Origin: Acidobacteriota bacterium
Lineage (GTDB): Bacteria; Acidobacteriota; Vicinamibacteria; Vicinamibacterales; JAKQTR01
Reading direction: 5' to 3'
Length of the DNA: 64,000 nucleotides
Assembly: GCA_026393755.1 (NCBI GenBank)
Contig: JAPKZO010000037.1
Coordinates: 1-64,000 of the forward strand
Part shown: one piece after another, positions 40,120 through 48,183 of the stretch
Numbering within the stretch: the stretch's first letter is position 1
Layout of the letters: each line of letters starts with the position of its first letter
Position numbers and translations under genes: made by a program
Notes under the pieces: generated by a model
Databases searched by the model: none
The model's input: only the letters and a program-made list of their open reading frames with translations
Told to the model about the DNA's origin: nothing

Positions 40120-41411
40120 CGCATCTCCTTTCCCTGGGCCGCTGCGGGTGTCCCCACGGCCGCCTCGTACTGAAACAGGCTGATCCGGTAGTCGAAGCGC
40201 GCACGGTTCTCGGTGCGCAGGGCCTCTCGAAGCGCTCGCTGGGCGTCGAGGTAGTCGATCAGCGTGGCAGCGCCGCTGCGGTACGACGCCAGCACGATGT
40301 CGCGCGCCTCGCGCGCGCTCTTCAGGTACTCTCCCTCGACATACCTGACACGGCGACGCGTCACATCAATCGCGTTCAGCGCCTCCTGCACGTCGAGCGA
40401 CACCTGGATCTCGGCAGCCGCCAGTCGCGCCGTCGCCTGTTGTTGCTCGGCGCTCGCCCGGGCCACCGCCGCTTCGTTTCGGTTGAAGATCGGCAGCGGC
40501 ACGCCGAACGAGAAGATCAACCCGTTCGCGCCGAAGTCCCGCTTGACGCCGGCTTCGACGAAGATGGACGGGGTTCGGAGCGCTCGCTGCAGGCGAAACC
40601 CGGCCTCCGCGCGTTCACGTTCGCGGCGGGCTGCGTCCAGGTCGGGCCGGCTGGCCAGCGCCAGGCTGATCGGCGCGTCCGTCGCCGCTGGCTGCGGCTC
40701 AATGGTCGCGGCGATCGGCGGCGGCAGCAGATCGTCTACCGTGTCGAACGGCTGATCGAGCGGTCTCAGGTCGAGAAGCGCGAGCAAGGCGCTGCGGCTG
40801 TTCTTCAGCGCGAGTTCCGCCACGAAGGCATCGTCTGCGAAGCGGAACCGCTCCACCTGGAGACGGCGCAACTCGACGCCGGACAGTTCGCCCTGCTCGT
40901 ATCGGACCCGGTTCAGCGCCAGCACCTTGTCGATTTCCTCGAGCGTCGTGCGCGCCACCTCGTCGTCTACCTTGGCAAGCACGACCTGCATGTACGCGCG
41001 ACGGACCTCGAAGCGCAACTGGCGGAGCGCGTCGCGCGAGACGGCCCGGGCGACGTCAGCCCCGCGCTGCGCCTGCTCGGTCCGAAACCGCCGGCGTCCG
41101 CCCGGTTCGAGTTCCTGCTGAACGTTGAAAGCCAGCTCCTGGTTGTCGAAGAACGGCGGCCGATTCTGCTCCGATAGCGGAATCCCCTCGGAGCTGAGCG
41201 TGAAGACCGGGTTCGGCCGCTTGCCGGCGCCCATCACGTCGGCGTCCGACGCCACGACGCCTTGTTGGGCGACCACGAGCTGGGGATTGCGCGCTTCGGC
41301 AATGCGAAGCGCGTCGTCGAGCGAAAGCCTGGCAGGCACCACCGAGCTCTGGGCCAGCAGGCTGCCGGCGCCGGCCAGGAGCAGTCCACACACGAGAAAC
41401 GCTCGATTCAT
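40116..41411 (-). CDS. TolC-family outer membrane channel, CzcC/CusC-like
   Basis: A 431-residue outer-membrane efflux protein: signal peptide (FLVCGLLLAGAGSLLAQ), then two TolC-repeat halves with Arg/Ala/Glu-rich helices and typical turns (KRPNPVFTLSSEGIPLSE, later FSFGVPLPIFNRNEAAVARA). The Asn-Arg-Asn-x-Ala turn is characteristic of the CzcC branch. ATG 41411 begins the signal peptide; the codons upstream to 41585 lie in the leader region. The stop overlaps the adaptor start by 4 bp. Confidence 0.88.
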   Translation of the reverse strand: MNRAFLVCGLLLAGAGSLLAQSSVVPARLSLDDALRIAEARNPQLVVAQQGVVASDADVMGAGKRPNPVFTLSSEGIPLSEQNRPPFFDNQELAFNVQQELEPGGRRRFRTEQAQRGADVARAVSRDALRQLRFEVRRAYMQVVLAKVDDEVARTTLEEIDKVLALNRVRYEQGELSGVELRRLQVERFRFADDAFVAELALKNSRSALLALLDLRPLDQPFDTVDDLLPPPIAATIEPQPAATDAPISLALASRPDLDAARRERERAEAGFRLQRALRTPSIFVEAGVKRDFGANGLIFSFGVPLPIFNRNEAAVARASAEQQQATARLAAAEIQVSLDVQEALNAIDVTRRRVRYVEGEYLKSAREARDIVLASYRSGAATLIDYLDAQRALREALRTENRARFDYRISLFQYEAAVGTPAAAQGKEMR

Positions 41412-41481
41412 GACACAACCATGGCGTAGGGCACGCCAGCTACACGAGATGAACGACGAGAAGGGCAGTCGTGTCGAGTGG

Positions 41482-41820
41482 CTAGCGAGAATGCTGTGGC
41501 GGGTGATAGAGCTGGGCGATCGAGGCGGCGGGGATAAAATCAAGGCAGAACGGATCGACGGCCGACGATCGCGGCGGTTCGACAATCAGAACGCCTGCCG
41601 AAAGCGTGATTGAATGCGCGTGACAGAAGCAGTGATCAGGATGCAGCAGCCCGGAGTGGTTCGGGGGACTCGTGTTGTGGTGCGACAGGCAAGATGCCGG
41701 ACAGTCGCCGGAGAAGACATCCGCCGCGCAGAAATCCGGCCAGGCGAGATCGACGCTGATCCACGCCAGCAGAAACAGCGTGGCGCAACGAATCCAGCCG
41801 TGTCGTGTCAGCGAACGCAT
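41482..41820 (-). CDS. Cys/His-rich small secreted protein heading the metal-efflux operon
   Basis: A 112-residue protein with a signal peptide (IRCATLFLLAWISVDLAWPD) and a mature part rich in Cys and His: GDCPASCLSHHN, then HPDHCFCHAHS. These residues could bind metal ions in the periplasm. It is the first gene of the metal-efflux cluster, 70 bp upstream of the CzcC-like gene. Small His/Cys-rich leader proteins (CzcI-like by position) are found in other czc/cus-type clusters. I do not see a known domain; metal binding is inferred from composition. Confidence 0.65.
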   Translation of the reverse strand: MRSLTRHGWIRCATLFLLAWISVDLAWPDFCAADVFSGDCPASCLSHHNTSPPNHSGLLHPDHCFCHAHSITLSAGVLIVEPPRSSAVDPFCLDFIPAASIAQLYHPPQHSR

Positions 41821-42079
41821 CGGTGCGTCGCATCATAGCAGGAGTGGAAGCGGGGGCAAAACGGGGAGCGGGCTGGGGCCCACGAGAGGACGGTTCCTCC
41901 GCGTCCCCGCTCACTCAAGCCGGCAAAACATGCCTTACCGGGACGGGTCGCCGACCTGACGGTTGCGCTCTTCGCGCAGCCCGTCTCGGCCCTATCGGCA
42001 CGTTTTGCAGACTGGCGCTGTCGGCTTGGTTCGAGGGGCCGCTTCGGAAGCCGTCCCCTCGACGGCCTAGCCCGCCTCA

Positions 42080-42976
42080 TTACTTGACGATCGTCGCCTT
42101 CACCTCGAGCGTGACCTTGCGATCGGTCAGCGGGTCGGCCGACTGGCTGAGGATGGTCTGCACGCCGTCGCTCAGAATCGACGTCACACTTTGAGTAATC
42201 GCCGTCGTTCTTGAGGCATCGTCCGATCCCGCATCAGCCAGCAACTGGTATTCCAGAGACGCGCGAAGACGAATCCTGTTGCCCTCCAACTCAGGCGAGG
42301 CATCAATCGACAGCGGCATGCTGATGTAACTCATGGAGCCCTTTTGTTGGGGCAACCGCGCGTTCGAGCGAATGCGCCCCGACTCGCCATCAGCCACGTT
42401 CATCGTGACCATCTTCTTCACGGGCGTTGCCGAGCCGATCTGATCAGTGATCGTGAACTCCAGCCGCAGGTTGACCAGCTGTCCCTTGACCATTCGCGTA
42501 GCTTGCACCTTTGGCAGCTCGATCCTGGAAGTCGCCGGTGGCGCCGGCGCTTGAGGTGCTCTGGCGGCACGTGGAGCCGGAGGTGGAACCGGTGGGGCGG
42601 GTGGCGGCGGCGGTGCCTGCACGTCGTCGCCAACCGTGTCCAGCGTCACCTTGGGAGAGGCGGCAGTGGGTCTGACCACCTTCGGGCTCGGCGGTCGTGT
42701 GGCGGCAACGACTTTCGGCGACTGCACCGTCTGCGCTTCGGCTGCAGCCAGCGCTTCCACGGCAGTCAGTGTGCTGATGGCGGCGACCGGGGCCACTTGT
42801 GCCACCGGCGCCGTGACCCGGCTCACGCCGGGAACCGGTGATGTGGCGGCCACCGGCGCAACCGCTGCAATGGCCGGCGCGGCGGGCACAGGACGTGTTG
42901 GTGTTTGCGCGGAGGCAAGGGCGGCGACGGTCAGCAGGGCCGCCGATGTCGTGACAAGAGTCAATCTGACGTTCAT
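42080..42976 (-). CDS. secreted Ala/Pro-rich protein of unknown function in the second ECF module
   Basis: A 298-residue protein with a signal peptide (LTLVTTSAALLTVAALASAQ), a low-complexity Ala/Val/Pro-rich region (residues 25-165) and a C-terminal beta-rich domain (about 170-298: MVKGQLVNLRLEFTITDQIG, then ILSQSADPLTDRKVTLEVKA). ATG 42976 begins the signal peptide. I do not recognise a family. It lies 112 bp after the anti-sigma-like gene in the same direction and may be a target or partner of the sigma module. Confidence 0.65.
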   Translation of the reverse strand: MNVRLTLVTTSAALLTVAALASAQTPTRPVPAAPAIAAVAPVAATSPVPGVSRVTAPVAQVAPVAAISTLTAVEALAAAEAQTVQSPKVVAATRPPSPKVVRPTAASPKVTLDTVGDDVQAPPPPPAPPVPPPAPRAARAPQAPAPPATSRIELPKVQATRMVKGQLVNLRLEFTITDQIGSATPVKKMVTMNVADGESGRIRSNARLPQQKGSMSYISMPLSIDASPELEGNRIRLRASLEYQLLADAGSDDASRTTAITQSVTSILSDGVQTILSQSADPLTDRKVTLEVKATIVK

Positions 42977-43088
42977 CGTTCGATTCTCCTTTGTGCTTCG
43001 ACTCGCAACTACGATTGCGTGTTCTTGTGTGATGATCCGGTCCAAACGCGCCCTCGGCGCGAAGTCCTGAGGGAACGGGTTCGTCTTC

Positions 43089-43664
43089 CTATCTCTGAAT
43101 CGAAGGATTGTGTGGCTCACCGGAGCCGACGGAAATGTCCGGAATCGTGATGGGTTTGAGATCTCCAAGCGGTTCGATGTCGATGTCCGGAATGTGGATG
43201 GCCTCTGGCCCGAGCTCCGGAATGACGATGGGATCCAGTCGCGCGAGCGCGGTCGGACCCATCTCCGGCGTAGGTATCACGTTCTCGTCAGGCTGCACGG
43301 CGGCCACGCCGCGCGCCACAGGCTTGGCGGTCCCGCCTGTCTCCAGCCCCGCGCTGACGAGATTCCCGGAGGGCTGCGGTTGCGACGGTGTCGTGACCGC
43401 GGCGGGTGTCGATGATGTGTCGTGTCTCGCGGTGGCTGACTCGGGCCGATCCCCGGGACGCGCGACCCACAGGGCCGTCGCCACCGTCAGAACCAGAACC
43501 GCCACCCCGGCAGCCAGAGCCCAACGAGGCAGAACGGCCGAACCGGGGCGCGGGGCGCTTTCGATACGCGCCAGTACTTCGGCGCGCATTCCGGCGGGTG
43601 CATCGAGCGCCGTCATCTCGCGCGCGACGGCATCGATCGCTTGATCGAGTGGCGTCTCAGACAT
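43089..43664 (-). CDS. anti-sigma-factor-like membrane protein
   Basis: A 191-residue protein with an N-terminal cytoplasmic part (residues 1-45, MSETPLDQAIDAVAREMTAL), one membrane helix (WALAAGVAVLVLTVATALWV, 48-68) and a Pro/Ile-rich periplasmic tail with repeated IP(E/D) motifs (DPIVIPELGPEAIHIPDIDI). Position directly after an ECF sigma factor with an 8-bp overlap and single-span topology make it the likely anti-sigma factor. No zinc motif is seen. Confidence 0.65.
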   Translation of the reverse strand: MSETPLDQAIDAVAREMTALDAPAGMRAEVLARIESAPRPGSAVLPRWALAAGVAVLVLTVATALWVARPGDRPESATARHDTSSTPAAVTTPSQPQPSGNLVSAGLETGGTAKPVARGVAAVQPDENVIPTPEMGPTALARLDPIVIPELGPEAIHIPDIDIEPLGDLKPITIPDISVGSGEPHNPSIQR

Positions 43665-44232
43665 GTCCGTACCCCAGCGCGGCCAGCTTGACCTTCAATT
43701 GCCGTCTCGACTCGGCCATCCGCCACTTGACGGTGCCCAGCGGGATTCCCAACATCCCGGCGACCTCGTCATAGGTGTGCTCGCCCGACGTCGTCAACAG
43801 AAGGACATCCCGCAGCTTTGGTGACAGTCTCGAAATCAGACGCGTCAGGTGCGCGCCAAGCTCAGCATCGATGAGGGCCCGTTCCTGCCCACGAGACGCG
43901 TCCGGAAAGTCCCACTGTGCGCCCTCGGCGGGCGCCACGAACCGGCGGAGCAGAGCCTTTACGCTCCGGCGTCTGGTGAGGGCCTTCCGCCACGCAATTG
44001 ACAGCAGCCACGTCTTGAAACTGGCTTGTTCGCGAAAGCCGGGGAGCGCTCGAAAAGCCGCCACGAATGCCTCCTGCGTCACCTCTTCGGCATCCTCTGC
44101 GGACCCCAGCGCGGCCAGCGCCGTCCTGAAGGCCGCTGTCCGGTGCCGGTCAACCAGGACCCCGAACGCGGCGTGATCGCCGCGTCGGGCCCGTTCGACC
44201 AGCTCCGAATCGCTCACACCAGTAGTAGACAC
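43657..44232 (-). CDS. ECF-family RNA polymerase sigma factor (second)
   Basis: A 191-residue ECF sigma factor. Region 2: DHAAFGVLVDRHRTAAFRTA, then AEEVTQEAFVAAFRAL; region 4: LRDVLLLTTSGEHTYDEVAG, then IPLGTVKWRMAESRRQLK. A GTG at 44232 is chosen because GGA lies 6 nt upstream and conserved sequence starts shortly after; GTGs at 44217 and 44271 are alternatives. It is divergent from the SRP RNA gene, and palindrome array 1 lies 77-153 bp upstream of its start. Confidence 0.88.
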   Translation of the reverse strand: MSTTGVSDSELVERARRGDHAAFGVLVDRHRTAAFRTALAALGSAEDAEEVTQEAFVAAFRALPGFREQASFKTWLLSIAWRKALTRRRSVKALLRRFVAPAEGAQWDFPDASRGQERALIDAELGAHLTRLISRLSPKLRDVLLLTTSGEHTYDEVAGMLGIPLGTVKWRMAESRRQLKVKLAALGYGHV

Positions 44233-44308
44233 AGGCAGTCCGTGGTTGGTTGGGTGGAATGTACAGTACACTGACTATCCCGGTGCCGTTGCGGCCTGGT
44301 CGGGGTCC

Positions 44309-44385
44309 AATTACTCCCGGAGTGATTCTGACGACCTAATTACTCCCGGAGTAATTACAAAACTGTAATTACTCCGGGAGTGATT
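44309..44385. repeat. array of three 19-bp palindromes, upstream of the SRP RNA gene
   Basis: Three copies of AATTACTCC(C/G)GGAGT(A/G)ATT lie at 44309-44327, 44338-44356 and 44367-44385. The start-to-start distance is exactly 29 bp each time, with 10-base spacers (the second is ACAAAACTGT). The region lies between the divergent sigma gene and the SRP RNA. Even spacing close to three helical turns would suit cooperative protein binding; a dispersed REP-like origin is the alternative. Confidence 0.75.
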
Positions 44386-44418
44386 GTGGCGTGATGGCAG
44401 TCGGGGCGGGTACAGCAT

Positions 44419-44551
44419 CTCGTGCGTCGCACTGCGGCTCGGACCCTGTGCAATCCCAGCCTGTGAACCGTGTCAGGGCCGGAAGGCAGCAGCACTAAGC
44501 GGATCCTGTGATGTGCCGCAGGACAACCCGGGCCGCAGTGGGGCGCACGAG
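44419..44551 (+). ncRNA. ffs: signal recognition particle RNA (small bacterial type)
   Basis: The helix-8 core is clear at about 44471-44500: GTCAGGGCCGGAAGGCAGCA, then GCACTAAGC, matching the GGAAG tetraloop region and the conserved asymmetric loop that bind Ffh. The ends pair: CTCGTGCG (44419-44426) with CGCACGAG (44544-44551), and CACTGCGGC with GCCGCAGTG inside. That gives an RNA of about 133 nt. ffs directly upstream of dnaX-ybaB-recR is a conserved bacterial gene order. Ends are set by pairing and may be off by several bases. Confidence 0.9.
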
Positions 44552-44556
44552 CCGCT

Positions 44557-44634
44557 AATCACTCCCGGAGTGATTCTTTCGGAGTTAATTACTCCGGGAG
44601 TGATTACGAAACTGTAATTACTCCGGGAGTGATT
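44557..44634. repeat. array of three 19-bp palindromes, downstream of the SRP RNA gene
   Basis: Copies lie at 44557-44575, 44587-44605 and 44616-44634 (start-to-start 30 and 29 bp). The spacer ACGAAACTGT between copies 2 and 3 nearly equals the ACAAAACTGT spacer of the upstream array, so the two arrays are duplicates of one unit. The first copy starts 5 bases after the SRP RNA end and the last ends 31 bases before the dnaX ATG. Confidence 0.75.
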
Positions 44635-44665
44635 GGCTCGGCATTATTAGGTTGCAGTTTCTGCA

Positions 44666-46471
44666 ATGTCCTACACCGTGATTGCCCGCCGCTGGCGGCC
44701 GCAGAAGCTTGACGAAGTGGTCGGCCAGCGTGCCGTCACCCAGACGCTGCGCAACGCGATGGCGAGCAACCGGGTGGCGCAGGCCTTCGTGTTTGCCGGA
44801 CCGCGAGGCGTCGGCAAGACGACCACCGCCCGCATCCTCGCGCGGATGCTCAACTGCGTGAACGGCCCGACAGCCGACCCGTGCGGCCAGTGCGATCCTT
44901 GCCGCGAAATCGCGGAAGGCCGCGACATGGACGTGCTCGAGATCGATGCGGCCACGCACACGGGCGTCGACAACGTCCGCGAAGTCATCATCTCGGGACT
45001 GGCCATCATGCCGGTCCGCGACGCGCACAAGATCTTCATCATCGACGAGGTCCATCAGCTCTCCCCCTCGTCATTCAACGCCCTGCTCAAGTCGATTGAA
45101 GAGCCGCCGCCCCATGTGACCTTCATCATGGCGACTACGGCTCTCGACAAGATTCCCGAGACGATCGCGTCGCGTTCACAGGTCTTCGAGTTCAAGACCA
45201 TCTCGAGCCGCGCGATTGGCGACCAGCTGAAGAAGATCGCGGCGGCCGACGGCATCACGGTGTCCGATCAGGCCGTCGCGCTGGTTGCGCGAGCGGCCGA
45301 AGGCAGCATGCGCGACGCCCAGACCGCGTTCGATCAGGTGCTGGCGTTTGCCGGCACCACGGTGGGCGCCGACGATGTCGCGCTGGTGCTGGGCCTGGTC
45401 GGGCGCGACCTGCTGTTCGACGTGCTGACCGCGGTTGCCGACGAGAACGGCGCCGCGGCGTTTGAGCTGGCCGGCCGCGCGGTCGAAGCCGGTTACGATT
45501 TGAAGCTGCTGTGCCGCGAACTGGCGCGGCTGGTTCGCGACCTGCTCGTGCTGTCGATCGACGAGACGCGTTTTACCGACACGGACATCGCGCCCGAACA
45601 GGACCACGAGCGGCTGAAGCTGCTGCTGCCGCGGTTCTCGAGAGAGGACCTGCTGCGCGCCTTCGATGTGCTCGCCCGGGCCGAAAGCGAGATCCGATTG
45701 GCCGCAGAGCCGCGCTACCACCTGGAGATGGCGCTGTTGCGCTGGATCCATCTCCGCAAACTGACACCGCTCTCCGATCTGATCGATCAGCTGCAGGGCC
45801 GATCGCCTGCGGCCGCCTCTTTGCCGCGCGTGACCGCTCCTCCCTCGCCGGGTCGTCCATCGGCGCCGCCATTCCCGTCGCGGTCGGCCCCGGCGTCATC
45901 CGGCGCGTCACAGTCTTCGTCGGCGGCGGTCGCCCGCCGGGTGGCGAGCCAGACGTCGAGGCCGCCGGCTGCGTCCGGGTCATCTGCGCCACCGCCTCCG
46001 CCACAGCCACCGCCTGCCGCGGCTTTCGAGTCCCCCGCTTCGCAGCCCGGCCAGTCTGCGGGTGCGGGTCGCAGCGTCAAGGACACGTATCTCGACGAGA
46101 TTCGCAAGTCGAAAGGGGCGTTCCACGGAGCCGTGGCGATGCGGGCGCAGCAGATTGACTTCGAATCCGACCGCATCGTGTTTCGCTTTACCGATTCGCA
46201 GCCGTTCCTGGCCGATCAAGTGTGGCAGTACAAGGAGTTTCTCGAGAAGCTGGCGCTGGAGGTGTGTGGCCGCAAGCTCGCCGTCGCCGCGGAGTTCGTC
46301 AAATCCGAGACGTCCAGGCACGCGGCCGCCGCGCCCGGTAGCAGCGCGGCTCAGGCGAAGCAGGCCGCCGATCTCAAGGCCGAGGCGCTGGCGAATCCGA
46401 CGGTTCAAACGCTGCTTGGAATCTTCCCGGCCGACATCACCGATGTGACGGAGCTCAAGAAGAAGTCATGA
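44666..46471 (+). CDS. dnaX: DNA polymerase III subunit gamma/tau
   Basis: A 601-residue clamp-loader ATPase. It opens with YTVIARRWRPQKLDEVVGQ, followed by Walker A GPRGVGKTTTARILARM, a zinc-binding Cys cluster (CVNGPTADPCGQCDPC), Walker B IFIIDEVHQL and the sensor-1/SRC region. Domain III and a Pro/Ala/Ser-rich linker (residues 380-465) lead to a C-terminal tau-like domain (DTYLDEIRKSKGAFHGAVAM). It loads the beta clamp onto primed DNA. No slippery A-run for the gamma frameshift is apparent. The stop overlaps the ybaB start by 4 bp. Confidence 0.95.
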   Translation: MSYTVIARRWRPQKLDEVVGQRAVTQTLRNAMASNRVAQAFVFAGPRGVGKTTTARILARMLNCVNGPTADPCGQCDPCREIAEGRDMDVLEIDAATHTGVDNVREVIISGLAIMPVRDAHKIFIIDEVHQLSPSSFNALLKSIEEPPPHVTFIMATTALDKIPETIASRSQVFEFKTISSRAIGDQLKKIAAADGITVSDQAVALVARAAEGSMRDAQTAFDQVLAFAGTTVGADDVALVLGLVGRDLLFDVLTAVADENGAAAFELAGRAVEAGYDLKLLCRELARLVRDLLVLSIDETRFTDTDIAPEQDHERLKLLLPRFSREDLLRAFDVLARAESEIRLAAEPRYHLEMALLRWIHLRKLTPLSDLIDQLQGRSPAAASLPRVTAPPSPGRPSAPPFPSRSAPASSGASQSSSAAVARRVASQTSRPPAASGSSAPPPPPQPPPAAAFESPASQPGQSAGAGRSVKDTYLDEIRKSKGAFHGAVAMRAQQIDFESDRIVFRFTDSQPFLADQVWQYKEFLEKLALEVCGRKLAVAAEFVKSETSRHAAAAPGSSAAQAKQAADLKAEALANPTVQTLLGIFPADITDVTELKKKS

Positions 46472-46767
46472 ACATTCAGCAGATGATGAAGCAGGCGCAG
46501 CAGATGCAGGAGAAGATGCAGCGCCAGATGGCCGAGATGCGCATCGAAGCCAGCGCCGGCGGCGGCATGGTGACCGTCGTCGTCAACGGCCTCAAACAAC
46601 TCCAGTCGCTGAAACTCGATCCCGAGGTCGTCAACAAGGATGACGTCGAGATGCTGCAGGACCTGATTCTCGCCGCGATCAACGACGCCAGCCGGAAGGC
46701 CGACGACGCGATGTCGCAGCAGCTTGGCGGCATGATGGGCGGGATGAAGATCCCGGGATTGTCCTGA
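46468..46767 (+). CDS. ybaB: YbaB/EbfC family nucleoid-associated protein
   Basis: A 99-residue DNA-binding protein starting MNIQQMMKQAQQMQEKMQRQ and containing the conserved beta-strand region VVVNGLKQLQSLKLDPEVV and the C-terminal helix with DLILAAINDASRKADD, all typical of YbaB/EbfC. Met/Gln-rich N-terminal helix forms the dimer arms. The 4-bp overlap with dnaX and the downstream recR reproduce the dnaX-ybaB-recR cluster known from many bacteria. Confidence 0.95.
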   Translation: MNIQQMMKQAQQMQEKMQRQMAEMRIEASAGGGMVTVVVNGLKQLQSLKLDPEVVNKDDVEMLQDLILAAINDASRKADDAMSQQLGGMMGGMKIPGLS

Positions 46768-46830
46768 GTCCTTCGATTCATAAGTTCGGCAACGAACTTA
46801 TTCCCTCATCCCTCGACCTGGCTCGGGATG

Positions 46831-46851
46831 ACCCTGAGCCTGTCGAAGGGT
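46831..46851. repeat. REP-like repeat between ybaB and recR
   Basis: ACCCTGAGCCTGTCGAAGGG (from 46831) is an imperfect palindrome of the same family as the sequences at 1655-1684 and 1825-1845. The 177-bp ybaB-recR gap otherwise shows no gene. The repeat separates recR from the ybaB stop. Confidence 0.55.
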
Positions 46852-46944
46852 CAGGACTCAGTGCTGAGCGAGTACCTTTGCCGAGTTGCCCGTCGGGAAC
46901 ACGTAGCCGTGATTGCGAGTCGACGCACTGAGGCACTACCTAGC

Positions 46945-47541
46945 ATGTCCCAGCCGGAACCCCTGACACGCCTGATCGACCACCTGCAGCGGCTGCCGGG
47001 TATCGGCCGCAAGAGCGCGCAACGCCTCGCGTTTCACGTGTTGAAGAGCACGCGCGAAGATGCCGAGCGGCTGGCTGAGGCCATCCGCGATGTGAAGGAT
47101 CGCATCAGTTATTGCTCGGCCTGCAACAACGTGACCGACATCGACCCGTGCCCCCTCTGCTCGGATTCGTCCCGGAACACGCGCGTCATCTGCGTGGTGG
47201 AAGAGCCGCAGAACGTGATGGTGATCGAGCGCGCCCGCGACTACAACGGGCTGTATCATGTGCTGATGGGCGCGCTGTCGCCGCTCCAGGGCATCGGGCC
47301 AGGCGACCTGCGCATCATGGGTCTGCTTGCGCGGGTGGAGGCAGGCGGCGTGGAAGAAGTCATCCTGGCGACCAACCCGAACGTCGAGGGCGAAGCGACG
47401 GCGATCTACCTGGCGCGGCTGCTCAAGCCGCTGGGCGTGCGGGTGACGAGGATCGCGATGGGCGTGCCCGTCGGGAGCGACCTCGAGTACGCCGACGATG
47501 TCACGATGCACAAGGCAATGGAAGGACGCCGGGAGGTCTGA
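46945..47541 (+). CDS. recR: recombination mediator protein RecR
   Basis: A 198-residue RecR: N-terminal HhH region ([20 protein letters not shown]), C4 zinc motif ([16 protein letters not shown]), Toprim domain ([20 protein letters not shown], then [20 protein letters not shown]) and a C-terminal Walker-B-like tail. With RecO and RecF it helps load RecA on gapped DNA. ATG 46945 matches the family start; the in-frame codons back to 46828 are in the REP-containing gap. The ORF is complete and of normal length. Confidence 0.95.
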   Translation: MSQPEPLTRLIDHLQRLPGIGRKSAQRLAFHVLKSTREDAERLAEAIRDVKDRISYCSACNNVTDIDPCPLCSDSSRNTRVICVVEEPQNVMVIERARDYNGLYHVLMGALSPLQGIGPGDLRIMGLLARVEAGGVEEVILATNPNVEGEATAIYLARLLKPLGVRVTRIAMGVPVGSDLEYADDVTMHKAMEGRREV

Positions 47542-47542
47542 C

Positions 47543-48157
47543 ATGCTCCCCCTCTCGTATCAGATTCCCGCGGCAGTTGCCCTGATGGCCGGTGGCGTCG
47601 TGACCTGCTTTGCGGGGTATCGGCTGTTCCGTTTCGTTCTCGGCGCGTACGGCTTTCTCCTGGGCGCGATGGTGGCCAGCTCGATGGTCGGCACCTCCGG
47701 CACCTGGGCGATCGTCGTGTCTGCTATTGCCGGGGGAGTGGCGGGCGCGCTGATCCTGACGGTCGGCTACTTCGTCGGTGTGGCGCTGGTCGGCGCCGGC
47801 ACGGCGGTGTTTCTGCTGAATGCCATCTGGACGCCCCTGCGCGGCGAGCCACATTGGGTGCTGGTCGTAGTGACGGCCGTGGTCGGCGCGTTCCTGGCGA
47901 TTCGGTTCCAGCGATACGTCATCGTGGCCGCCACGGCCTTTGGCGGCGCGTGGACGCTGCTGGTGGGGCTGGCGGCGCTGATGGCCGGGAAGGCCGCCAA
48001 AGCGGCGTCGGCCTCGACCGACGTCTGGGTCGTGTATCCGAACGCCGCCGTGCTGCCGACTTCGTGGGTGTACGCCGCCTGCGCGGTGATCGGCCTGATC
48101 GGCATGTACGTGCAGTTCCATACCGGCGGAAAGCGGAAACAGAAACGGAAGAGCTGA
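47543..48157 (+). CDS. DUF4203-like polytopic membrane protein
   Basis: A 204-residue protein with about six hydrophobic segments, Gly/Ala/Val-rich (AVALMAGGVVTCFAGYRLFR, then IVVSAIAGGVAGALILTVGY), and a basic C-terminal tail (GGKRKQKRKS). This resembles the DUF4203 (TMEM198/TM7SF3-like) family. It starts one base after the recR stop, so it is likely in the same transcript. Function unknown. Confidence 0.65.
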   Translation: MLPLSYQIPAAVALMAGGVVTCFAGYRLFRFVLGAYGFLLGAMVASSMVGTSGTWAIVVSAIAGGVAGALILTVGYFVGVALVGAGTAVFLLNAIWTPLRGEPHWVLVVVTAVVGAFLAIRFQRYVIVAATAFGGAWTLLVGLAALMAGKAAKAASASTDVWVVYPNAAVLPTSWVYAACAVIGLIGMYVQFHTGGKRKQKRKS

Positions 48158-48183
48158 AGGCTGAAATGGCGGAAAGCGAAGTG

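Noticed and set aside
44309-44634. CRISPR-like array of regularly spaced repeats
   Set aside because: Repeats are only 19 bp and palindromic, the spacers are 10-11 bases and partly identical, there are only three per group, and no cas gene is nearby.
44666-46471. Programmed frameshift in dnaX to make a short gamma product
   Set aside because: No A-rich slippery heptamer followed by a hairpin was found in the expected region.
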